Of a stretch of 64,000 nucleotides of DNA, positions 1-8,800 are shown piece after piece. The position numbers and the translations under genes were made by a program. Position 1 is the first letter of the stretch, and each line of letters starts with the position of its first letter. Source of the stretch: an uncultured Moraxella sp. (GTDB taxonomy: Bacteria; Pseudomonadota; Gammaproteobacteria; Pseudomonadales; Moraxellaceae); the NCBI GenBank assembly GCA_943908425.1, contig CALTTC010000010.1, forward strand, positions 6,489 to 70,488. The letters are read 5' to 3'. The notes below the pieces were generated by a model that saw nothing but the letters and a program-made list of their open reading frames with translations, searched no databases and was not told where the DNA came from.

Positions 1-98
1 TTATTGGGGCGGATTTGTGGTTTAACATTTATTATGGTTTGACATTGCAACTTAGTACTGCAATTATTTGGGCTGTGGTTTTTAGTACTGTAGCTTAA
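1..98 (+). CDS. C-terminal fragment of a membrane protein (partial)
   Basis: An open frame enters from the left edge (codons begin at base 3) and stops at TAA 96-98. The 31 visible residues are strongly hydrophobic (IGADLWFNIYYG..., ending FSTVA) and look like the last transmembrane helix of an integral membrane protein. The family cannot be assigned from this tail. It is co-directional with the regulator at 459 but separated from it by the oppositely oriented metallothionein-like gene. Confidence 0.4.
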   Translation, partial: IGADLWFNIYYGLTLQLSTAIIWAVVFSTVA

Positions 99-180
99 AA
101 CATTGTTATTTAATGCGTAATATTAAAAAACTTGGTTTGTCTTAAGCCAAAAAAACCACTAACAAAAAGTTGTCAAACGA

Positions 181-300
181 TTATTGACCGCAAGCACAAT
201 CGCCATTTTGACGGCATTTGCAATCAGGCGGGCAAGTGCAGTTGCCATTTTTGTCCAATTCACAGCCACATTGGCAAGTCTCTTTGGTATAAATAAACAT
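181..300 (-). CDS. Cys-rich metallothionein-like peptide (39 aa)
   Basis: A 39-residue ORF too short for most gene callers. It has nine cysteines arranged as CQCGC, CTC, CKC and CAC, no aromatic core, and several Lys and Asp residues, which is the composition of a small bacterial metallothionein that binds Cu(I) or Zn(II) in thiolate clusters in the cytosol. A GGAG ribosome binding site lies eight bases before the ATG. The promoter upstream has the layout of a MerR/CueR target and the divergent neighbour is a CueR-type regulator, so copper-inducible copper buffering is the likely role. Metal identity is inferred, not shown. No homologue name is claimed. Confidence 0.75.
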   Translation of the reverse strand: MFIYTKETCQCGCELDKNGNCTCPPDCKCRQNGDCACGQ

Positions 301-381
301 AACATTCTCCAAAATAAAATTAACGTTAACATTGCTTATCAAATTTGCTAGGTCTGCTTGCCAAGCTCATTTGATGATGCT

Positions 382-412
382 ATCATAAAGCCTAACCTTA
401 GGTTAAGGTCAA
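382..412 (-). promoter_or_regulatory. CueR/MerR-type promoter with 19-bp spacer
   Basis: On the minus strand TTGACC (412-407) and TATGAT (387-382) are separated by 19 bp. This over-long spacer is the hallmark of MerR-family activated promoters. The spacer holds a dyad with arms TAACC and GGTTA. It would drive the metallothionein-like gene with a leader of about 75 nt. Confidence 0.75.
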
Positions 413-458
413 GCCTTTTTTTAAAATAGTTTATCTCCCACAAAATTATCTTTTGGTA

Positions 459-857
459 ATGACAATGACACTTACTATCAGCGATACTGCAAGCCTTGTT
501 GGGCTTTCTACCAAACAAATTCGTGATTATGAAATGCACGACCTTATCAGCCCCATTCGCTCGCCATCAGGGTATCGGCTTTATGATGACAATGCCGTTG
601 CACGCCTGCATTTTATTGCTCACGCAAGAGAAGTGGGCTTTTCGCTTGCCCAAATAAAAGAGTTACTCGCCCTACAACAAAACCCCCATCGCCACAGCTG
701 TGATGTCAAAGCCTTAACCGCCAAGCACATCAAAGAACTAAGCGATAAAATCGCCCAATTATCAGCAATGAAACAACGCTTGCAAGCGTGGCACGATGCC
801 TGTCTTGGCGACAGCGATAGCGATTGTGCGATTTTGACCGCTTTGAAGACGCATTAA
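459..857 (+). CDS. cueR: CueR-type MerR-family copper-responsive regulator
   Basis: The protein has 132 residues from ATG 459 (ATG 465 is equally possible; neither has a strong ribosome binding site). The N-terminal winged helix-turn-helix reads TISDTASLVGLSTKQIRDYE, followed by a dimerisation coiled coil and a metal-binding loop. The loop ACLGDSDSDCAI has the Cys-x7-Cys spacing of CueR (CPGDDSADC in E. coli), diagnostic of Cu(I)/Ag(I) sensing rather than Zn or Hg. The gene is divergent from the metallothionein-like ORF and probably activates it by distorting the 19-bp-spacer promoter. No copper ATPase lies in the window, so other targets would be elsewhere. Confidence 0.85.
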   Translation: MTMTLTISDTASLVGLSTKQIRDYEMHDLISPIRSPSGYRLYDDNAVARLHFIAHAREVGFSLAQIKELLALQQNPHRHSCDVKALTAKHIKELSDKIAQLSAMKQRLQAWHDACLGDSDSDCAILTALKTH

Positions 858-943
858 TTGCAAGCCAATACATCAAACAACGAGCTATCAAACATTGTGA
901 TTAAATTATTGTTCAATTTGGTTTTAAAAGCCCGTTGCTAATA

Positions 944-981
944 TTATCATCTGTTAAACATTTTATCATCTGTTAAACATT
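944..981. repeat. Exact 19-bp tandem duplication in intergenic 858-1239
   Basis: TTATCATCTGTTAAACATT occurs twice back to back (944-962 and 963-981). The rest of the 382-bp gap 858-1239 is AT-rich and shows no other gene; its right end holds the promoter and ribosome binding site of the next gene. Confidence 0.85.
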
Positions 982-1153
982 GTCATAAAAATCGTATTTG
1001 TTATATTTCTGTTCAACTTGAGCTACTCAAACAATCATTGACAACATTCGGTATAAAACAGCATCATCATTTTAATATACATCAACATCATTCAATCCTA
1101 AAAAACCGTTGCTAATCATTTTAAACATTGCCAGCTTACCTCGCTCTTGTAGA

Positions 1154-1182
1154 TTGAAATATTAACCTAAATACTGTAAGAT
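1154..1182 (+). promoter_or_regulatory. Sigma70-type promoter of the GTPase operon
   Basis: TTGAAA (1154-1159), a 17-bp spacer and TAAGAT (1177-1182), followed about 50 bp later by an AGGAG ribosome binding site (1230-1234) five bases before ATG 1240. This supports 1240, not an internal codon, as the native start. Confidence 0.6.
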
Positions 1183-1239
1183 ACCATTTATATTTTAATG
1201 TTAAAAAAATTTAACCTTTAACAAAATTTAGGAGTATTT

Positions 1240-3754
1240 ATGTCAGATATGAATCTAAGCTTAGAAGAAATCAACGGCTATAAAGAAGACACCATAAGCA
1301 TATTAAACAAACAAATTGATATGCTTAACGAGCTTGATGAGATATTGGAAAAAGAGCTACAAGCACAGCACAGCACAGCACAGCACAGCAAAAGATGGTA
1401 TCTTAACGCTGGCAAAATCGCAAAACTTTAAAGAAACACTCAATAACGAAATCAACAAACTTAAAAACTTTGACGTGGTTTTGGCAGTGGTCGGCACGAT
1501 GAAAGCAGGCAAGTCAACCACCATTAACGCCATTGTGGGTCGTGAGATACTGCCCAACCGCAACCGCCCAATGACCGCCTTACCAACGCTTATCTGCCAC
1601 AATCCCAACAACCAAATCCCCAAAATCAGCTTCCAACCCAAAGTACTCAATGAGTTTTTGGATAAGCTCAGACCCAAATTAGACCTAATACCAATATCAG
1701 ATGCGATGCACGAAGATATGAAAAATCTGATTGCGTTTATTAAAAACGGTGGTGAGTTTCATACTTACTATGAAGGCGAAGAAAAAATATTTGAATTTTT
1801 ATACAAACTTAACGACTTGGTGCGTCTGTCTAAAGAGATTGGTCTAATCCAAGAAGAGCAAGGCGAAACGGATATTTTGACCTTTCCATTTGACCAATAC
1901 AAAAACTTTAACAACTTGCCAAGAATCGATGTGGCATTTAATCTAAAAAATGACTTTGAGACGCAAGGTCGGTTTATGCTGCTAGACACCGCAGGACCCA
2001 ACGAAGCAGGACAAGATGAGCTCAAAGAGGCACTGGCAGAACAGCTGGAGCGTAGCTCGGCGGTCTTGATTATTCTGGACTACACCCAGCTCAACTCTGA
2101 CGCTGAAAAAGACGTCAAAGACCAAATCGAAAAAATCCCCAGTGTGCAAAAATCCAGACTGTTTGCACTGGTGAATAAATATGACCAAAAAAATTCCAAT
2201 GCCGATGAAGCCGATGCCACTCGTAAGCATATTTTTCACAATCTGTTAAAAGACAAAATCGAGCTTGACAACATCTATGCCATATCTGCCCAAGATTCTT
2301 ATTTGGCAAATCGTATGAAAACCCACATTGACAATCAAAAGTCCTTGCCTGAATATCAAGAACAAACTTGGGTAGAAGATTTTGCCAAAAAACTGTATGG
2401 CAAACGAGCGAAACAATCTTATAAAAAGTCCGATATTGAAGAGATTCAAGAAGACATTCAAGACTTGATAGAAGACAGCCGTATGGCAGAACCTATGCAA
2501 AATGTCATCGTCAATATGCAAAAAAATGCCCCCTTTATCGCTATGCAGTCGGCGTTGGCAGGGGCGAGTGAGGTGTTTGACAACCTGCACAATGTGCTGG
2601 ACATTCGTGGCTTTTTTGCCAAACAAGAAAAAATATCCGATGAACAGCTCAAAAAACTCAATGACAGCATCAAAGAGCTACAAAAACAAGCCGATGAGCT
2701 GGAAGACAAGAAAAATAACTTAACAGCCAAGCTGGATGAGACCATAAAAAATATTAATAAACAAATTAACCTGCAAGATAAGGTTACGATAATCAAGTTA
2801 GAAACTAAAGATAAAATTCAAGAGTTATTTGACGAGGAGAGCTCAGCTGCAAAAAAGCAAGAACAAGAGGTTTTGGCAAAAAACAACAGCCTGCTCGGCT
2901 TTATAGAAAGGCTAACAAAGCTAAAAAGCGAAGCAGAAGTGGCAAAAGAAAAAGCAGAACTGGATAGAATTAGGGACCGAGCCAAATCGGATGGATATCG
3001 GCTGATTTTCTCCGATGAAAAGCATTTGCAAGAGTTTCAAGACAAAGCCAGCGAAGCGGTAGAGATATTTATCAACCAATCTGTAATCAAAGCTTTTGAT
3101 GAAATTTTAGAATCCAGTATTGAAGAGGTCAAAAAAGTTACTAAAGACATCAATCAAGAAAGTGCCAATCTATTACAGGACTTAAAGGGCAGTCTGCAGC
3201 AAGAAGACATCCAATTGCGTATCAGCTTTGATGGCTTGGCTAATTTGGACAAACACAGTGCCACGCTTAGTAACCTTAAGTTAAAATTTCATAAAAAAAA
3301 CCATAAAGAAACCCGTAAACAATCAGGATTTTTTGGTAGAGTTAAAAGAGGACTTGGGGGCTTCCTTGGCAAAGACTGGGGGACCTATGAGGTCAACTAC
3401 ACCAATTACATCATTATAAAAAGTGAAATCATTGGGCAGTTAATGGACAGTGTTACCGATGACGTTATTGAGCCATTACAACAACAAGTCCACGATAAAA
3501 TACAAACACTGCTTGAGACCAGTACCGATTATATTGATGAATTTGGTGAAAAAATTAACGACATCATCAATGAAGTCCAAAAAGGCATTGAAAATGAGCA
3601 TTACATCGTTCAGCAATCTCATACAGAGCAAGAAAATTATAAACAAAAAATTCTAAAACTTAAAAATACTCACGAAGAACTGGCACCTGATTGGGATAAA
3701 GTCGCTCAGGTATTTGATGTGGAGAAAATTGAAAACTTTTCTGCCAAACAATAA
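1240..3754 (+). CDS. Dynamin-like GTPase, phase-variable, frame broken at a 5-bp repeat (OFF)
   Basis: Translation from ATG 1240 (good AGGAG site) runs into a pentanucleotide repeat at 1362-1390 and stops at 1429-1431. The long frame continues to 3754 in another phase. Its only upstream start is an unconvincing TTG at 1316. Adding one 5-bp unit, or removing two, joins the frames into a protein of 839 or 834 residues. The body has a dynamin-type GTPase: P-loop GTMKAGKST (codons from 1493), DTAGP (near 1985) and NKYD (near 2174), then long coiled coils. Size and neighbours resemble E. coli CrfC/RdcA (YjdA), encoded beside YjcZ/RdcB. Dynamin-like proteins act on membranes. The exact role here is unknown; the repeat implies ON/OFF switching. 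Confidence 0.85.
1362..1390 (+). repeat. Pentanucleotide repeat (AGCAC)5.8 inside coding sequence
   Basis: Five perfect AGCAC units plus AGCA, lying 40 codons into the GTPase gene. A unit of 5 bp changes the reading frame with each slippage event. The correct downstream frame is +1 relative to the ATG frame, so 6.8 copies (or 3.8) would restore the full protein. Confidence 0.92.
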
Positions 3755-3785
3755 ACCAACGTTAGCTAAGTGTTAAACCGTTATA

Positions 3786-3835
3786 AAAACAATCTATTTT
3801 ATGGGCTTTTATGGACAGCGAATGGATTGTTTTTT
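3786..3835 (+). terminator. Terminator-like hairpin between GTPase and second gene
   Basis: Arms AAAACAATC (3786-3794) and GATTGTTTT (3825-3833) with a 30-nt loop end in a run of T (3830-3835), directly before the AAGGA ribosome binding site of the next gene. The loop is long, so it may attenuate rather than stop transcription within the operon. Confidence 0.4.
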
Positions 3836-3846
3836 AAGGATTGACA

Positions 3847-4749
3847 ATGCAAATAAAACCAAGCGAGATTGAAAAAGTTGATAAATTATTCCCCTATCTT
3901 AAAGATAAAATGGTCATCGACTTTGTCAATGGTCTGGACGTTGCCAAACGCTTAAACCAAAATAATAAAGACGTGGCAAAGCAAGGATTTATCAAACGCA
4001 ATTTGCACATCATCTCTGGCAAACAACAAATGACTCAAAACAATATCAATGACCACCTGATAACTGGATTGCAAGCTTGCCAAGCCTATTTACAAGAAAT
4101 CTCACAACACACGCAGGCTCACGCCCACGCTATCATCACAATAGACAACGCCTTAAAACAAACCCAGCATTATCTCATAGAAGTAGCGGATATGGTGGGA
4201 GTACTCAAAGAACAAGTGCAGGATATGTACCATTCGTTATCTTCACGCCTTGACCAAATAGAGCTTAACCAAAGAGCCGCTCAACAAATGGAAAGCTTGC
4301 TCAGTGCTTGGCAAGCCGAGCAATTTATTGAGCTGTCGCCAATGGGGCAATGCTTTTTGGTGCTGGATACCTTAAAACGTGGCGATTTTGGGCTGTATAT
4401 AAACAGTTTAAACCGTGCGGACAAAAACCAGCAGTTAGACACGCTAAAAAACAAGGTCGTCATCACCCAAAGATTGCTGTTGAATAAAGGGGCGAATGAT
4501 GACTTTTTAAAACATCAATGGCTCACCCCTTTATCCACAAAAGGCAACAATCAATATTTACAAGATGCCTTGCAATTTCAAGGCGATTGGAGCTGGGATA
4601 ATCCCAAAAATTATTCGATGGCATTTACCGCCACGCAATTGCCCTTTTTGCCAGATGATGAAGCAGAAAAATATGACAGCTTGGTTCTCAATATGATTGA
4701 CATCAACCGAGTCAGCGATCGTATGGTAAGAAATATTTTTCAGGCATAG
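3847..4749 (+). CDS. RdcB/YjcZ-like coiled-coil protein
   Basis: 300 residues from ATG 3847, six bases after AAGGA (a TTG at 3841 is a worse start). It is soluble, with no signal peptide or membrane helix. The central part (about residues 75-150) is rich in heptad-like Gln/Leu/Ile patterns, suggesting a coiled coil. The C-terminal part is globular (QGDWSWDNPKNYSMAFTATQ). In E. coli a protein of this size, YjcZ (RdcB), is encoded next to the dynamin-like GTPase YjdA (RdcA/CrfC), and both modulate the diguanylate cyclase DgcE. Assignment to that family rests on gene order, length and overall character, not on an alignment. Confidence 0.6.
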   Translation: MQIKPSEIEKVDKLFPYLKDKMVIDFVNGLDVAKRLNQNNKDVAKQGFIKRNLHIISGKQQMTQNNINDHLITGLQACQAYLQEISQHTQAHAHAIITIDNALKQTQHYLIEVADMVGVLKEQVQDMYHSLSSRLDQIELNQRAAQQMESLLSAWQAEQFIELSPMGQCFLVLDTLKRGDFGLYINSLNRADKNQQLDTLKNKVVITQRLLLNKGANDDFLKHQWLTPLSTKGNNQYLQDALQFQGDWSWDNPKNYSMAFTATQLPFLPDDEAEKYDSLVLNMIDINRVSDRMVRNIFQA

Positions 4750-4766
4750 GCATAAGGATACAAAAA

Positions 4767-5834
4767 ATGACGAATAAAGTTGGCTTGGTGCTGTCTGGTG
4801 GTGGGGCAAAAGGGGCTTATCACGTTGGGGTAATGCAGGCCATTCAAGAGATGGATATGACCATTGATGCCATTGCAGGGGCAAGCATTGGGGCGTTAAA
4901 TGGGGCAATTTTATCTTCCGCCCCCAATCTAAAAACTGGCATTGACCATATGAAAGAGATTTGGCAGTTATTGCCAGAGCAACAGCCCATTAGATTTAAA
5001 TCCAATAACATCAAATTTGCATTGCCGTCAATCAATGATAAGCTTGGGTATTTGACACTGTTATTGTCAGCAGGGCTTCGGTTGTCTTATCCTTTTTCGA
5101 TAATCTTAAACGCCACCAATTTTATGGAGATTGAGAGCCTAGTTGAAGACAGTGTCTTGCACGATTTGATGCAAAAATACCTTGATTTGGATTGTTTGCA
5201 ACATTCCATTCCTTTATATGTATCGGTGTTTGCACAACATCATCAAGGCAAAGCCATTCAAGATTTTTTGATGGGTTTAAAAGATTTATTTAAAACAGAA
5301 GTTTTGGGGGTTAATAATCAGTTATCGGAGTTTCGCCATATCCAATCTTTGCCCAAAGAAGAACAAAAAGAGCTGATTTTGGCATCGGCAGCCTTACCGT
5401 TATTATTTAAAGCCTATCAAGACCAGCAAGGCAAGCGGTTTACCGATGGTGGACAAGGCGGTATGCTAAACGCTCAAGGCAACACGCCGATTGAGCCACT
5501 CATTCAAGCGGGTTGTCAAAATATCATTGTTGTGCATTTAAACGGTGCGTCTTTGTGGCATCGGCATGATTTTGCCAATACCAGCATTATTGAAATTCGC
5601 CCAAGCATTGATTTGGGTGATGGTCGTGCTATGCTGGATTTTAGCCAGACAACGATTAACCAGTTAATCAAGCTTGGTTATGATGATGCCAAGCAAACAT
5701 TGACGAAAGTTGTCAGCAGTTTAAGCAGCCTGTACAATCTAAGAGCCAGCACGGCTCAATTAAATCAAGTGTTTGATGACAATACGTCCAAAAAACTAGA
5801 CAATGCTATGCAAAGATTGAGAAACTTAAAATGA
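4767..5834 (+). CDS. Patatin-like phospholipase
   Basis: 355 residues with a clear AAGGA site before ATG 4767. All patatin signatures are present: the oxyanion-hole loop GGGAKG (residues 11-16), the nucleophile elbow GASIG with Ser40, and the catalytic Asp in TDGG (Asp227). The Ser-Asp dyad hydrolyses acyl esters of membrane phospholipids. There is no signal peptide, so it acts from the cytosol. It lies 17 bp after the RdcB-like gene and overlaps the next ORF by four bases, so it belongs to the GTPase operon. Patatin proteins are effectors in several anti-phage systems (for example some CBASS), so pairing with a membrane-remodelling GTPase is suggestive. That role is inference. Confidence 0.85.
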   Translation: MTNKVGLVLSGGGAKGAYHVGVMQAIQEMDMTIDAIAGASIGALNGAILSSAPNLKTGIDHMKEIWQLLPEQQPIRFKSNNIKFALPSINDKLGYLTLLLSAGLRLSYPFSIILNATNFMEIESLVEDSVLHDLMQKYLDLDCLQHSIPLYVSVFAQHHQGKAIQDFLMGLKDLFKTEVLGVNNQLSEFRHIQSLPKEEQKELILASAALPLLFKAYQDQQGKRFTDGGQGGMLNAQGNTPIEPLIQAGCQNIIVVHLNGASLWHRHDFANTSIIEIRPSIDLGDGRAMLDFSQTTINQLIKLGYDDAKQTLTKVVSSLSSLYNLRASTAQLNQVFDDNTSKKLDNAMQRLRNLK

Positions 5835-6019
5835 CATTATACAATCAATTTATTGAAGGCAAATCCAGTCGCCCTGACAATTTAAATTTACGCTTACATC
5901 GTGCTTTAAGCTGGCTTGCTAAGGCAGAAAAATTAAAAGATGATAATACCCCGCTTGCCAAGCCACTTAGGCACTTGTGGGGAGATATATATGCAATACC
6001 AGTGGTAGTATTATCATAA
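5831..6019 (+). pseudogene. Truncated fourth gene of the operon (possible HEPN-family N-terminus)
   Basis: A 62-residue frame begins in an ATGA overlap with the patatin stop, which indicates translational coupling and a genuine start. Residues 20-38 (RLHRALSWLAKAEKLKDD) have the helical, charged look of HEPN-like protein N-termini. Such proteins normally extend well past 150 residues, but here the frame ends in an unrelated tail (AIPVVVLS) and nothing recognisable continues downstream. It is most likely the left remnant of a longer gene removed by a deletion ending near 6000. The HEPN link is tentative. Confidence 0.45.
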
Positions 6020-6369
6020 ATACCAAATTGAAGTTCAATTAAGTTTAGCGAGCACCAAATTTATACTCGCCACAGCGTCAAACGGTTTTTGTATCTTTTG
6101 ACGGTTTGTAATGGTTGCTGGCATTGGTGCATTGCAATAGCATTATTAACAAATAACACTCTCTTTAGCCAAGCCCATTTACCCAATACTTTTGGGGCTT
6201 ACAATTTTTGGGCTTTGTTTTTTAGACCTTGTTTTTAGGCTTTGTTTTTTGGGCTTGATTTATAGTATACTACCCAAAATGGTATAACAAAACTTGCCAA
6301 CAATCCATAAAAAATCTTTCACAAAACGACATTTACACCAACCACAAAATAACCCTTTAAGGAACAACA
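6020..6369. other. Intergenic region with T-rich imperfect repeats
   Basis: No ORF on either strand looks genuine. Bases 6200-6260 contain several imperfect copies of a GGCTTTGTTTTT motif. A TATACT box near 6266 could serve prlC, which has a TTTAAGGA site just before its ATG. This is the probable deletion scar downstream of the truncated gene. Confidence 0.5.
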
Positions 6370-8478
6370 ATGACCACAACCACCCCAAACAGCCCCTTTG
6401 AGGACAAAAGCACCCACCCTGAATTGCATTTATTTGACTTTGACAAGGCAACGCCCAAAGCCTTGGGCGATTATTTGACAACCGCCCTAGAAAACGCCCA
6501 AGCCAAACTTGTCGCCCTATCAGACAAGAACGCAAAAGACAAAAATACAGCCATCAACGCCCAACAAGCCCTTGATACCATTCATCATTTTGGCGATATT
6601 ATCTATGACATAGAACGGCATTTTAGCGTTTTATCGCACCTAAATAGCGTGGCAAACAGCGATGACACACGCCAAATTTATGAAGCACTACTGCCCAAGC
6701 TTAGCACTTTTTATAGCAATGTTGGGCAATCGGTTGTGCTTTATGGACTTTACCAAACGGTTTTGGACGATTTTGACAGCCTTGATTTTGCCCATCGCAC
6801 CGATGAACAACGCCGTGCCATTACCCTTGCCCTGCAGTCTTTTGAATTGTCAGGCGTGGCATTAGATGACGATAAAAAACAACAATTTGCTGATATTAAC
6901 CAGCAATTATCGCAACTGTCGTCCACATTTTCTAATAACGTGTTGGATGCTACCCAAGATTTTGCTTACCCCTTACACCCCGATGAATTGTCAGGGCTAA
7001 AGCCCAGCGGACTTGCCTTATTAAAACAAGCAGGCGAGCAGTATAAACAAAAAAACAATACCGCCACACCAAGCGATTATGTGGCAACGCTTGATATGCC
7101 AAGCTATTTGGCAATAATGCAGTACAGCGACAATCGTGCTTTAAGAGAAAAACTCTACCGTGCCTACAATGCTCGTGCGTCCGACCAGCACCCAGAATTA
7201 TTTCACCAGCGTTTTGACAATGCCCCAATTATTGAACAAATTTTAACATTACGCCAAAAAAAGGCAACATTGCTTGGCTTTAGCCACTATAGCCAAGTGT
7301 CATTGGCAAGCAAAATGGCAAATACAAGCGATGAAGTGCAGACATTTTTGCAGACACTGGCACGCCACGCCACGCCTTTTGCCAAAGAAGAATTGGACGA
7401 ATTAAAGCGTCTTGGGGCAACGCTTGGCATCGATGATGTGCAGGCGTGGGACATTGCTTATTTGTCCGAAAAATTACGCCAAAAGCACTACGCCATTGAC
7501 AGTGAAGCCTTACGGGCTTATTTTCCTTTATCCCAAGTGCTACAAGGGCTATTTGACATTACCCACACCTTATTTGACATCACCATCAAACCTGCTACCG
7601 CCAGCACTTGGCACAGCGATGTGCGTTTTTTTGAAGTGTATGATAACGACACTTTGCTTGGCGGATTTTATTTGGATTTATTCGCTCGCTTGGGCAAAAA
7701 AGGCGGTGCGTGGCTGTCAGGCTATCAATCTCGCCATTATTTTGACAAGCAGTATTTGCCCGTTGGCTTTATTGTTGCCAACTTTAGCCCGCCAAGCGAT
7801 AAGGAAGCCTGCCTAAGCCTTGATGAAGTAACCACTTTATTTCATGAATTTGGACACGCCTTGCATCACTTGTTAAGTCAAACCAGCGTGAGCGAAGTGG
7901 CAGGCATCAATAGCGTTGAATGGGACGCTGTGGAATTGCCAAGCCAATTTATGGAAAATTTTATCACCACAACCGAAGGCATCGCCAAAATCAGTCGCCA
8001 TATTGACAGCAACAAGCCGCTGCCACAAGAGACGTTATCGGCAATTTTGCGTGCCAAAAACTTTCAAAGCGGTATGCAAACCTTACGTCAGTTAGAATTT
8101 GCCTTGTTTGACTTGTCACTCCACAGCACTGCTGTGAACGATTTTAAGGACGTACTTGCCCTAAACGATAGCATAAGACAAGATGTTGCCGTGATAACTC
8201 CGCCAGTGAGCAATCGCTTTGCCAATAGCTTTAGCCATATTTTTGCAGGGGGCTATGCCAGTGGCTATTATTCTTATAAATGGGCAGAGCTGTTATCGGC
8301 GGACGCTTTTGGTAAATTTGAAGCCACAGGGATTTTTAATCCTGCCACAGGGCAAGCATACCGCCAAGCGATTTTGTCAAGGGCAGGCAGTCGTAGTGCC
8401 AAAGACAACTTCACCGACTTTATGGGACGAGATGCCGACATCACCGCTTTATTACGCCATTCAGGGTTTGTGGCGTGA
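6370..8478 (+). CDS. prlC: Oligopeptidase A (M3 family zinc metallopeptidase)
   Basis: 702 residues, close to the 680 of E. coli PrlC/OpdA. The zinc site HEFGHALHH (His492, Glu493, His496) is intact in the C-terminal catalytic half, and the N-terminal half is the usual helical domain that restricts access to peptides. It is a cytosolic enzyme that degrades short peptides, including cleaved signal peptides. AAGGA precedes ATG 6370. The next gene starts inside its stop codon (GTGA overlap), so the two are translated together. Confidence 0.93.
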   Translation: MTTTTPNSPFEDKSTHPELHLFDFDKATPKALGDYLTTALENAQAKLVALSDKNAKDKNTAINAQQALDTIHHFGDIIYDIERHFSVLSHLNSVANSDDTRQIYEALLPKLSTFYSNVGQSVVLYGLYQTVLDDFDSLDFAHRTDEQRRAITLALQSFELSGVALDDDKKQQFADINQQLSQLSSTFSNNVLDATQDFAYPLHPDELSGLKPSGLALLKQAGEQYKQKNNTATPSDYVATLDMPSYLAIMQYSDNRALREKLYRAYNARASDQHPELFHQRFDNAPIIEQILTLRQKKATLLGFSHYSQVSLASKMANTSDEVQTFLQTLARHATPFAKEELDELKRLGATLGIDDVQAWDIAYLSEKLRQKHYAIDSEALRAYFPLSQVLQGLFDITHTLFDITIKPATASTWHSDVRFFEVYDNDTLLGGFYLDLFARLGKKGGAWLSGYQSRHYFDKQYLPVGFIVANFSPPSDKEACLSLDEVTTLFHEFGHALHHLLSQTSVSEVAGINSVEWDAVELPSQFMENFITTTEGIAKISRHIDSNKPLPQETLSAILRAKNFQSGMQTLRQLEFALFDLSLHSTAVNDFKDVLALNDSIRQDVAVITPPVSNRFANSFSHIFAGGYASGYYSYKWAELLSADAFGKFEATGIFNPATGQAYRQAILSRAGSRSAKDNFTDFMGRDADITALLRHSGFVA

Positions 8479-8720
8479 GATACCAGTCCAATCGCCCCAA
8501 ACGCCAGTTTTTGGCAGGGGTCAAATGCCAGTCGTGCGGACAATTAGACACTACCGTGCAAATACAAGTATTTGACCCTGTATTTGATGAATACATTGAA
8601 TGTATCCATTGTCAATACAGCGAGCATCGCCCAGACCCAAGCGAGATTAGCCAAGATAGCAGGCAAGCAAATGGGGTGGGCGTGGTAAAATTTTTATCCA
8701 AGCCTACGCAAAAAATGTAA
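8475..8720 (+). CDS. yheV: YheV-family putative zinc-ribbon protein
   Basis: 81 residues from GTG 8475, sharing bases with the prlC TGA. The first half carries two CxxC pairs (CQSC near residue 18 and CIHC near residue 43), which would hold one zinc ion. The start RPKRQFLAGVKCQSCG is typical of the YheV (DUF2387) family. The function of the family is not known; the coupling to prlC suggests a link to peptide turnover. Confidence 0.75.
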   Translation: MRYQSNRPKRQFLAGVKCQSCGQLDTTVQIQVFDPVFDEYIECIHCQYSEHRPDPSEISQDSRQANGVGVVKFLSKPTQKM

Positions 8721-8726
8721 CCAAAA

Positions 8727-8746
8727 CAGCTAAAAAGCTGATTTTT
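8727..8746 (+). terminator. Weak hairpin terminator after the YheV-like gene
   Basis: CAGCT (8727-8731), a 4-nt loop and AGCTG (8736-8740), then ATTTTT. The stem is short, so termination may be partial. Confidence 0.35.
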
Positions 8747-8800
8747 GTCATAGATTTTGTTATAGTAAGCGCATATTAATAGTTTTTTAAGGAAAATACA

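Noticed and set aside
1316..1431. TTG at 1316 as the start of the long GTPase frame
   Set aside because: The upstream ATG 1240 has a better promoter and ribosome binding site, and the residues between 1316 and the repeat in that frame look unlike a protein.
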